From Sperchopsis tessellata (taxonomy: Eukaryota; Arthropoda; Insecta; Coleoptera; Hydrophilidae), in contig JAWQRN010000077.1 of assembly GCA_033557685.1 (NCBI GenBank), forward strand, positions 1 through 41,044: a stretch of DNA of 41,044 nucleotides, given 5' to 3'. Every line of letters begins with the position of its first letter. Position 1 is the first letter of the stretch. The notes beneath the pieces were generated by a model. That model ran no database searches, was not told the DNA's origin, and was given only the letters and a program-made list of their open reading frames with translations. The position numbers and the translations under genes are program-made. Of the stretch, positions 11,281 to 23,200 are shown piece by piece.

Positions 11281-14200
11281 ATTAATTTTTATTTAAAAAA
11301 TAATTGAAATGTGTTAAAATACATTGCAAGCAACAATAATGCATTAAATATAATGATCGTAACAGATATAGAAGTAAAACTGTCATGGATACATGAAATA
11401 TAAAACAAATTCAAAATCTTAATAAACATAATTATATCAGAAATTAAACCAGCATATTAATAAGGAAGATACATTATTTACAAATCTCATCTACTTGAAT
11501 TGATTATATTGGTCCACTGTAAATACAAATTAAAATTCTCTAAAATATGTATTATCTACCTGAAAACCATTATTAGTTAAACAGTAACAATTAATATTAA
11601 TAACTGTATTTGAACTGAAAACTTTATGAACACAATAGAGGGAAAGCATAATTCTTGTTGAATTGTTCAACTTCTTTTTCAAGTTAACATTGAAGACTTG
11701 GAGCTTTCACTATGTCAAATCTAGAGTTTCAATCAGTGCATACACGAACAGGTGCGGTTTCATAGTTTTTTGTAATAATTGTGGTCTATCAAAAATACAG
11801 TTTTGTAAAAATGGTTTATAAGAAGTAGAAGGTTGTTGCCAGCAGTGCCCACACCAAAAAACTAAAAATGGTTTGTACTTATCGTTAAATATCTGTACCT
11901 AAATTATTTGTAGGTATATGTCTTTCTTGACAAGTGCTAATCACCTAAACAAACCCAACATTATCATGGAATTAATATAAAGATTTTTTCAGTGTCTATA
12001 AAATTATAGTAATAGTTAGAGTAAATAAATAATCTTGTATATCTTTTAGTAGAACAATATAATACAATTAAAGTTCAGTTCAATATGTTTAACAAGTAAG
12101 TACGAGGGTCTGTAGTTAGGTTTAAACAAAAACATGAACACAGTAACATATCGTCGGTAACACAATAAAGTTAACATTACAAGCATATATATACAGACAA
12201 ATATATAAAAAGAATATTAATTGTAGCAGATGCACATATACTAATAAACAAATACATTTAAAAATATGTAATCCAGAAGAAAATATTTTTAAAATTTTAT
12301 ATTTATAATTTATCAGTTGGTGTACTGAAGGTATAAACAGTGTAGCTAAAATTAAATGCACGTTTATCAATAATCTGTCAGCAGTGGTCTCTAAACTGGC
12401 ATAATTATACCATGCAAGGCTGGAAATATGTCTAATTATTTTTTTTATTTAGTTATCCAAATTTCAGAAAATGGAGATGTAAGAATTATAGGTGGAATAT
12501 AAGTATTAATGAAGATAGAAGACTGGGATGTATTAAAATTCAGTTTAAAATACTGTTATCGATGTTTCTTTCATGGAAATAAAATCTTAGGCCATATCTT
12601 GTCAAAAAAATGGTGTAGGTTATTGATTTTTTTTCCCTAGAAATAACAAAGATGAAAAAAGATTTAAAGGTAGAGGAAACACAATGAATAATTACTAGGT
12701 TTCTGTTTTGAGAAAATGTTCAGTTAGTTTGTTCACATGAAAACTACAACCTAGAGGACACTTTTATCTATAATATGTATAATGAAAATATGTTATTTTT
12801 CAAGTGAAAAATCAATGTTTTGCAAAACTTTTCGGCATTACTTTGCAATCGCTTCTCATTTAAAGTAACTACACCTAAACAGTGTATCCTTCATTGTATT
12901 TCATTTGTCTTTATCTATTTTCACCTTTGTACTATCTAAGAAATTAAACTGATCTTGCAACAAAAAAATTTGATGTGTGATAGTCACCTTAATCTTACAC
13001 TGTGTCTATAGTCTAAAAGTATCAATTATAAAATTGAATATTTGCAACTAATTCAAAATAACTTACACAGTTTTTCAACTTAATGCTAAAATATATTATG
13101 GAATTAAAATTGTCAAAATATGGTAAAATTTTGAATGAATGTTGATTATTGATCAATTTTTGAATAATCAACACTTGAAATATACTAGTAAAATCAAATA
13201 TTTATATGATAAAAAAGTACTCTAGACAATTTTTCAAAAGAACTAATTAATTTATGTAATTCTAATAAAATAAAAATATAAAACATAATAGAATCAAAAT
13301 AATGAATTTTGAAAGTATATTATCACACATTTCAATTGTCAGCCTTTCAAAAACTTTAAGAAAAGACAATTTGAATTTCAATATAATAGATAATATAAGC
13401 CTTCTTGAAAACAAAGATTAATGATTAATTCATTTCAGGCTGATTACAAGGGATTTCGATTTGTACCTATATAATATAAATTATAAATTAAAATAATATA
13501 AAATTTTCAAGTAAAGCAAAAATAAATGTAAATATTTTTATTAAAATAGCTGTTAGTGTCAAAAACTTTTAAAAAAATGTGGTTAAATTTTAAATATTTT
13601 ATCAAATCTAAAGTGCATCTTAGCTTCAATCAATCCAAAGAAACTTATTAACTAAAGCGTTATAAATACTGACTTAAATATACAACATCAATGGTTAATA
13701 TATTTTTTATATAAATAATTTACACAAGTATGTACATATAAAATTATAAAAACAAAAAAAACACGACTATAACTAAATACGTTCGTTTAAATTTTAAGGA
13801 CGGTTGCCTTACTTAACTGCCATATAATTCACACTCTGTAAGAAAATGATCGATATTATTCTATCAAAAATTCTACTTCTATTGATATCAACTATTCTCA
13901 GGACGGTAAAGATTGTTCAGTTTTCTCCTGTCAAACACAAAACTCTGATTTACAAAAACTAAATTTTGAAATAATTAAGCAATTATGAATGAAAATTAAC
14001 ATCAAAAACCTTGACTAACAAAAATAAATAGAAGTGTTTTTCTTGGGCACACAATATATATATAAGTCATATTTAATATAGCAAAAAGAAATATAATAAC
14101 ATAAAATATAGAAAACTAAATGCAGCCAATATTTATTAATTAGTAGTGTGTGTGTTTAAACAATAGTATGTAGTGTCAAAGGTAATAAAACATGCATATT

Positions 14201-16947
14201 GTCTACTGAAATGCTGATTCAAGTAGAAACCTCATATACACTTTGAAAAGTGCAAGAGACATTTTCAAAATCGAGCGATCTTACTAGATCGAAGTAAAGT
14301 TACATAGGGTTTCCTACAATAAAAGAATATAATCAACCGATTTTAAAAAATTTAGTTTTTGTAAATGAACTATAAAAGTCATGCAAAAACATCTTTTTTC
14401 CAAGTCCAGATCTTGAAACACAATCAAATAGACTAGAAGTAACATTTATTTTCTACAGAAACGTATTTCCACGATTATATGAGTGTCTAACGTAGAAATA
14501 TTTGATTATTCATACTTATAAAATATATGCAAGAAATATTTTCTTTTCATTTTTTTAATATTATGTAATAGATAAATTAATATTAATGTGGTCTAATATC
14601 AATTTTACTTCCAATCATATATTTTTATATCGTATTAGAATTAATATATTCTACAAAAAATATTGGTTTAGGGCCTTTTTGAACAAGTAAGCCCTACAGA
14701 AATAAATTATGTGTTCTTTTTGGGCCCAACTGACACATTACCATTATCAGTTAAGAGAAAAAGTTAATAGCCCTATAATCCTGGATAAACAATTTACAAA
14801 ACACAAATATAATAATAGGGGCAGAAGAAATAATTTTCAAAAGTCAACTGTGCTAACAATTTAGGACCTTACCCAAGTGAGCAGAAGCACATTAAAAAAT
14901 CAGAAAGTTGTGGAGATGAGGAAAATGGATACCACATCAATTGTGTGAAGACAACATCGATGTCCGGATAAATGCATGCAAACATCTTTTAGAAATCGGA
15001 CTGAACCTCCATTTTTGAATCATGTGATCACTGCAGACTGGAAGTGGGTATTGTATTCGAACCAAGAATATTAACAAAAATGGTTGTCGAAAAAGCAGCC
15101 AGCAAAACTCATTCCTACGCCAGCTATAACAGCAACCAAAATCTTACTGCGTGTATGGTGGGACTGCAAGGGTATAATCCATTTTGAAACACTCAAATCT
15201 AGCCAACAACAACAGCACAATTTTATTGAGATCAGCTGTATCACTTGGTTAACAAAATTTAAAAAATACTGGGAATAGCTAATTAAAGTTTTAAAGTCAA
15301 TTGCCTTTCCACAATTATTTATTAATTAGGAAAAGTCAACTTCAGGCTAACATACAAGTAAGATAACAGATAGAACAAACAAAATTATAATAATCACCTT
15401 AATAGTATTAACAGACTAAATTTGGTTCTGCTTAACGTTATGTTTCAAAAATTGGGAAGGATAAAATTTAGAGCTTGGAACAGATGTACCATCAGATTCC
15501 CATCTTTCCCGACTGATACAACATTTTTTTAAAAAAAGTTTTAAAATTTGCAAAAAGTTATATCTAATAAAGGTAATTATATTTTAGATTCTCAATTAAT
15601 AATATATTTTTTCATGGCACTTAATAGACATTTAAAAAATTATATTTTCTTTTCCGGTACTTGCAACATAATTGTAAAATTACCAAAGAGCTGTTTTATA
15701 CTTCAAACTACATGGGAAAGACTACGTAAAAGAGTCCATTTTAAATTAAACCAAACTAGCTACAGAAATTGGAGTTATAATTGTTTACCTCTAAAGTACA
15801 GATATATAACATCAAAACAAACAAGACGCTCAACCGGATTTTCTGTCCCATTGAGAATAATCCCATGTAAATAAATAATCATTTTTTCTTTCAAGTACAT
15901 GTATTGCCAAGAAAATTATAGAATGGGAATAAACTTAAATAAAAATAAGAATACAAAATTCCTCAAGAAAACACCAAAAATGAAAATACCAACTCTTCAA
16001 GTGACAATGGCAGCTTACGTCACTTTTCTGAACTACCTCATTATAATATGTTTGAATAATTTTGTCTCCATAAATGGTTTTTATAATTTTGTAATTCTCA
16101 GAGGTAGCAACCTGGCAACAGAGTGAAAGGTTTTAATGAGCTATTGTACAAATACATGGTAGACCCTCAGTTTATCCCTACATTTTTCCTATAAGAAGAA
16201 CCCCGCATTCTACTTGAGGAGATATACTCGTTTAAAGACAAGAGGTGGGATATATAGTGAATTTTAGGCCAAATTATTTTAGTGATATAGATTTTTTTTC
16301 TAAATAGCAACCCTATTTTTTTCTTTTGCGGCTTTTCTAGAGCTATCAATTCTCAGCAAAAAGTTAATTGATTAAAATTGTATGCAGTAAAGATTAATGT
16401 TCTATCAAATCCTGCAAGGAAAATTTGGATTGCTTTTGTTTTTAAATTCAAATATGTTAGCCAACAAATGATGACACAAAATATACGAAACATATTCAAT
16501 CATTGCTATGATATTCAATTAGTTGTAATAGAAACAATTGGTAATCTGAACAAAACAGAAAATAAAATAAAAGTAGCTTTGTAATTAAATGAAAGTAATA
16601 ATGTAGATGAGTTGGTTTTAAGAGATATTGTAAGTAATTGTGAAAAAGTTTCTTTGTACCCTTAGCACAAAAAAAATAAACATTATCATAACCTGTAAAC
16701 TGTCAATAACAAAATTAATATTACAAAACTAGTTCCATAGGCAAGCATCTCAGCAACTAAAACAATTTGCCATGGTGAAATGTGCAACAGAATGATTTGA
16801 TATCTGTAGTTTGTCAGCCCTAACACTAAAATATTGATGTTTGGTATCGTTAGACACTCACATACCCTGTAGTACCGTATAGGCAAGTACACAAAACCAG
16901 ACATACAAAACCGTACAAAAGATCACAATCTGCGGGCACAAACGTCA
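11281..16947 (-). other. Long AT-rich block downstream of the Rab40 stop (possible 3' UTR)
   Basis: 5.7 kb with almost no recognisable repeat apart from the mariner remnant at 14920-15280, in contrast with the repeat-dense introns on both sides. Small open frames here match nothing I know and have random-looking composition. Several minus-strand AATAAA signals exist (for example near 15223 and 15318), so the transcript end cannot be placed. Confidence 0.35.
14920..15280 (+). pseudogene. mariner transposase fragment
   Basis: Plus strand: RTEPPFLNHVITADWKWVLY, then after a stop KWLSKKQPAKLIPTP and KILLRVWWDCKGIIHFETL. These match the middle of mariner transposases around the first two catalytic Asp residues. 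The usual GDEKW reads ADWKW, and there are a stop and a frameshift. N- and C-terminal parts are not seen. Confidence 0.75.
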
Positions 16948-17210
16948 TCATGAAATAGTACATGAGTTCCTCGGCACACAGCTCTTGGTATCACTGCCCG
17001 GCGATGTGGGAGTGCTTATGAATTTCATCTTTCGATGGTTGCCGCTAGTTTTGCGTTGACTGTGTGTGTATCTTAATGGTTTTGAGGTGGTTGTAAGTGC
17101 ATAGGACTTGAGGTGCTGTTTTACGCAAGATGGTAATGGTAGCTGTTCAATGCTGTACATTGTCGTCTTTGCTACTATTGCTCGGCAACATAGCTCTTGT
17201 AGACTTAAAA
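16948..17210 (-). CDS. Rab40: Rab40 terminal coding exon (SOCS box and CaaX)
   Basis: Acceptor TTTGCAG before TTTTAAGTC; it reads VLSLQELCCRAIV through LPLPSCVK and SYALTT to the stop at 16948, ending RNSCTIS. The SOCS box and the C-terminal CaaX box are both intact. Confidence 0.94.
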
Positions 17211-20200
17211 CTGCAAAATAAGTTAAATATAATCGATCATAATATTTAATCAGAAAAAAGATATATATACGTATAAGTAATCACCTGGGTAACAAATTTG
17301 TTGATCATGAATCAGTTATACTTCAGTCAAAATTGAAATGAAATTAAAATGTAAGTAAAACGAAATTATTGCATTTGAAATTTAGCCAAATAAATTGTGT
17401 GTGAGAGGTTAAATGAACTGTTAAATATAGTGTAAATTTCTTAATTTAGGATCTCTATTATTTTAAAGCTTTAAGCTTCTTCCAAAAATCATAAAAACAA
17501 AACAATGGTCAAATTTCACAGAATTTCTGAATGATAAATCTACCAATGAAGCAATAGCTTTTCCAACTGCTAGTCGCAATGATGCCTTTGACTGACCTAA
17601 AGCTTGCGCGGCTATTTTCTTAATTCTCACAAAGGCCTTCCATATAGTGAATCATGAAATCCTTCTTTGTAAACTAGTCGTTCGCATTACCTGATAGTTC
17701 TTTAGAATAGGCTACAAATGCAATAGCACAGGGTATGGTATTGGGTCTGCTACTTATTTTAGAATTTTTGAATGGCATACTTGCATGGAAGCTTAGGGGC
17801 AGAGTCATTTCATAAGTGAACGATACTACTTTTTTTGTAAGCTATTCTGGGTTTAGCCAGATATGCTTAATGTAACAATACTGAGAAACATGACGAACCC
17901 AAAAAAACTTTAAAACAATGACACTACTACTAGCACACCCCAGACAATATATAACTATTGTGGAATGACTACGTAAAACTGGGGTAACCAACATTCCATA
18001 ACAACAGTGTGAGAACGAATGTAATCAACAGGGCTGCTTTTTATAAGGTATTTAAATTAGTGTAACAAAAAAAAATTGTTGCGGACAAGATAACATCCCC
18101 ATAACTCCAGGTTAGCAGACCTGCACTTAACAACTGAGCTTCTGTCCCCGATTAAATTCTTATTAAGTTACTCTCTTTTAAACTAGAGTGCCGCATCAAC
18201 TATATACATCTCCAAATTATATATTTTCAAAAAAAGGTAATGCAACACAGAAGTATCAAGTATCCGTTGTTGTTTATTGGGTAAATACGATTGTAATGAT
18301 TTAATTTTATATTTTTTAAATAAAAAAATCTCAAATGTATATACATTATTCTTTTAAATTTTGTAGGGGTGTTTTAAATATGCCATCAAGTCTCATGTAA
18401 TTTTCAAATTTTTTAAAACTTTATTTTTTAACCGTTTTGAGATAAATTATAGACCTTACACAATGTATTATAAGTAGAAAGATAATCAAAATTTATTTAT
18501 TAGAAAAATATAACACAATATTAGGGAAAATTCATTTTTGTACATACGTTATACGTTCGTTATCATCTCAAAACAAAAGATATTGTATATAATAAATATT
18601 TTATATTTTGGGAAAGATTTCATAATACAAAATTTACATTACGTAAACCCTCCCCAGTTTTAAGGAGGATATGAACAAATTATTGTTTACAATAAATAAA
18701 ATCTTGAAAGTAAGTAATTTTTGATTAGAATATGTGAAATATATACTAATCACTCAATAATGTAATTGTAAGATATAACTTCAGAAACACCATAAATCTC
18801 CTGAAAATACTATGAATACAAGAATACCAACTTGGACGATCCAGTGTTGTACAATATACAATTTAGTACCAGAAGACATGGTGAATGAAAAAAAAAACTG
18901 ACCTCTTTGGTTCGGCTTAAACCCATATACCCTGGATTTAAATACCATCACAACCTGTTACTCGTTTTTTAAAATTAGTAAAGCAATATAAAATAAATTG
19001 CTTACCTTTATTTGACCTCCATAACCTTTCCATTCCATTCCTTTGGAGAGCCATACGTGATAATTCACTGAAGCTCTCCATAATATTAAAATTGCACAAG
19101 GGAGATACTTCGAAGAAAGCCATGCTGTGTTTTTCAGCATACATCTGTGCGTCTCGTTCACCTACTTTTCTGTTGAATGCTAAGTGCAATCTATTTCCAA
19201 CCAACACCTTCGGAACTCCTGGGGCATGCTAAAAATATAATGGTTGTCAACACTAGATAATGGTCTACTATTTATACAAACACACTTCTCTCTGCAATGG
19301 TCTTAAGGAAAAATGATTGAAAGAGTTGATGAATAATCCAGAATTGCAGGATAGACAAATAGGATTTTGAAAAAATAAAGGAACGTTATATCCTTAACTA
19401 TATATGCGAAATAAAAATTGGTAATAAAGGGGGAAAGTATTTATATTTTTGTTATCTTGAATGAGGCGCTTGAGAAAGGCCCTGAAAAGTGCCGACGTTT
19501 TATCCACTGTTGTAAGAGAGAAACGATTAGAAACCTCAATGGATTTTCTAAAGTTTCTGAATACGAAGCCTGGGCTCTTTCAAACTTCATACAAATCTTG
19601 TCACATCTTCCTTATCCCTTTGAAGATTTCTATGTTCTCTTTATACACCTCATTGACTGTTGGAAAAGTGCAAGGAAATAGAAGAGTACGAAAGGAAATA
19701 TGACAGCTTTAATATGCACAAAAAAGTAAAAGAAATGACAGCTTTAATATGCACAAAACAGTAAAAGAAATGATAGGTACGAAAAGAAAACAAGAAACAA
19801 CTATGTTAAATGATTTTAAAGGTAATGTCATCACAGGTGTAAGAGAAAAACTCAGGAGATGGACATAGTATAATGGCGAATTATTTCAAGATAATAGACC
19901 AAAGATTGTAAAACCACTGGACCAGTAGAACTCATAAAACTTATCAATGAGAAAGCAATAGATGGCTTGCTTAGACTATTCAACCAAATCTATTGCACAG
20001 GAATAATACAACAGCAGTGGCTAGTATCTACATTTGTTACCTTACATAAAAAGAACAAGGCTAAGAAATACTCTGATTGCAGAACAGTTGCAATAATGAG
20101 TCACGCTCTAAAGGTGTTCCTGAGAACATTCATAGAAAGATATTATGAAATTAGTGATAGTCAGATGGGCTTCAGGAATGGAAGGCACTAGAGAGGCATT

Positions 20201-23200
20201 GTTTGGTACCAATGTTCTGATGCAGCGATGCCTAGATATGAACCAAAACATACATGCATGCTTTATTGATTTTGAAAAGGCATTTGACAAGAATGGAAAG
20301 CTAGTAGACATCTTGAGGAAAAACATCGATAATCGAGATATTAGAATTATAAGAAACCTCTATTGGCATCAAAGGATCAGGGTTAAAGTTGACGAACTTT
20401 CGGAAGAGATAAACAATCTTCGTGGGATTCGCTAAGGCTACTTCCTGTTCCCTCTACTATTTAACGTGTACAGTGAGGATTTCTTTCAGAAATCTATAGC
20501 AGAATGCTCGGAGAGCATTTGAATTAGCAGCGAAGACTTCAATAATCTAAGATATGCAGGCAATACAGTTATATTTGCGGATAATATACGGGACCTTCAA
20601 AACCTAGTCGAATGCCTCAATACTGCTTGAAAAAATTACGGCCTAAAAACGAATTTAAATAATACAAAATTCATGATTATTACAAAAAAATTCCATTGCC
20701 AACGAAATTCTTCATATAGCTGGAACAAGTGTAGAGTCATGCAACATAAGTATCTTGGAAAACTGGTTACCCAAAACGCAGAATAAGCAAAAAAAATAAG
20801 AGCTCGTATAGAAATTGCTAGAGCTGCATATATTAAAATGAAAAAGCTGTTTTGTAGTCGTGGCATCAAATTAAAACTAAGGATTCTAATGCTCTGTTGC
20901 TACATATTTTCTACCTTATTATACGGTGCGGAAGCCTGGACAATTAAACAGGCAGATACAAACAAACTGGCAGCATTCGAACAGTGGTGTTATAGGAGAA
21001 TACTAAAGATATCGTGGGTGGACCATGTCACAAATCTTGAGGTGCTTCAAAGGCTTAATAAAGAAGAGGAATTTATAAATACCATTAAAAAACTTAAACT
21101 GCAATACCTGGGTCATGTCATGAGGGAAGAAAGTTATGGGTTACTGAGACTGATTGTGGAGGGAAACATAAGGGGGAAGTAGTATAGGAAGAAGAAAGAT
21201 CTCATGGCTTAGAAATTTAAGAGAATGGTTCGGCTTAACATCCAGTCAACTATTTAGGTCAGCTGTTAATAAAGTAAAAATTGCTATGTTAATTTCCAAC
21301 CTCCGATAGGAGATGGAACTTTAAGAAGAAGGCCAGTTGATCTTCACTTACATGTTTTCTCAACTCGTTTCACAACAGATTAATATAATACATTCCACTC
21401 CTATACCTAGTTATGTTGTTAACAGAATATGTACACACCTCATCTACTTCCTTCAGCCATCTGTCAAGCCCATCAAAAGACCATCTATTTGTGATGTCAT
21501 AGACTAGTAGAACACCTTGTGCCCCTCTAGAATATGAACGAATGATTGTGCAAAATCGACCCTGTCCTGATGTGTCCCATAATTGGAGCTTTACTCGTTT
21601 TCCATCTAATAAAATAGTGGTAGTCTTATAAGCTGTAACATAAACAACAATAAGACTTTATTATAAATAATAAGAAGATAATATACTAACTAAGCAAAAA
21701 ACATAATGCTTCTGTAAAAAAATTTAGCTCAATCTGATATATTAAAAAAGTGCAAGCCAAAGAAGTTAAATTTGATGAAATGTTACATACCTTTTTTTAT
21801 GAACATTAATAAATTGCGCTATGTGTAGGTTGTGGATAAAATAAGTTATATAATAATATTTTAACATTTTAAATCGAATTCAAACAAAACTTTCTATGGG
21901 ATGCACTACAAATGCACACTTTTAAAATATTCCATATTAAGGATGCAGTAACGAAACAGATATGGATTATCATTAGGGGTCAGGAGGTCGTGTGGATGGA
22001 CATAAATAAAAATTAAATAAGCGAATGCATTCAGGGGCACCTAAAAAATAAAACGAAAAAAAGTGAGAAATATGAACTCAGATTTGCCGTGGTTTTACAT
22101 TTCATTTTGCATTTTTAATAAACGCTTAATTAAATGATGGTAAGGGGGAGTAGGAAGGGGAGGGCTTTGCCAGTTTTGTTTCTGAAATCTAGTCTCCCTA
22201 ATTATAACTAACTAAAGAAATTAAACTAACAATATATATATTTAAACTAAATTTGTATCAAATTAATTGGCATAAAACATAATAACAATCATCATCAGTT
22301 ATTTTATGTGCATTGTCTCTTTCTTAACTGATGTTTATGGTTGTTTGATGAAATAATTTTTTTTTTTACTTGTTTTGACGTTTCGCTGCTTTTTCAAATA
22401 TTTATTTTATTTCCACTTTTATCTAACAATAAGGAATATTAATTGTTAAAATCTACAATATTTGTTAATACAAAAGTGTAATTAAATGTGAGTAGCACTT
22501 TTGTATGAACTTATATTATAGATTTTAACAAATATTATTTCTTATTGTATTATTTTGGTATTTCATTAAATCAAATCTGAAGCAAACCGGCCAAGTGAAT
22601 ATATTAAATACAGAAATCAAATATGTATCGAAAAATTTAGGAACATGCCAAAATTACAGTGGACACTGATTATTCAATTGCAACATTGAAACATGGCGAT
22701 ACCTCTCAATTTACTTACTCACGATCTTAAAGCATATGTACAAGGAATCAAATATATATTCGTATGTGGGGTGCAGCTAATTACCAACAAGAGCAGTGCT
22801 GATGATGTCTTAATGACAGAAACACGGTGTCTACTGCAATTTCGGCTCGTTCCTAAATTTTCGATTTTGCTTGAGACTTGATTTTAAAAAAATATCAAAA
22901 TAATACATTCAAGACAACTATGGAAGCAACAAATTCTTATATTCCTTATTGTTAGATAAATGTGAATATAAAATAAACATTTGAAAAAGAAGCACATTAG
23001 CTTGTAAAACTTCAATCAAGTAAATTTTTAAATTTCATCAAATAACCATAACATCTCAAGAAAATAATAATATGATTATGGGTTCTGATCCTGTAGTCAT
23101 TATAAAAATAATAATAATAATAATACATGTGCACATAAAACTAAGAACAAAAAATTGGGAATTGACACAAATCATTCGAATTTGTTTCCATTGCTCTTAT

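Larger units (their letters stand above)
17211..19005 (-). other. Rab40: Rab40 intron 3
   Basis: 1.8 kb between the exons at 19006 and 17210. It contains a plus-strand reverse transcriptase remnant and a minus-strand SINE-like piece. The remainder, mainly 18200-19000, is AT-rich with nothing recognised. Confidence 0.85.
19229..21438 (-). other. Rab40: Rab40 intron 2
   Basis: 2.2 kb almost entirely filled by a plus-strand non-LTR element, which is antisense to the gene. Both splice sites are intact. Confidence 0.9.

Noticed and set aside
15548..16126. Two plus-strand open frames of 108 and 75 codons
   Set aside because: No family resemblance, AT-rich random-like composition, and position in the block downstream of Rab40; not supported as genes.
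20838..21182. 114-codon plus-strand frame as a host protein
   Set aside because: The YGAEAWTIKQ and YLGHVMR motifs are the standard C-terminus of RTE-like retrotransposons.
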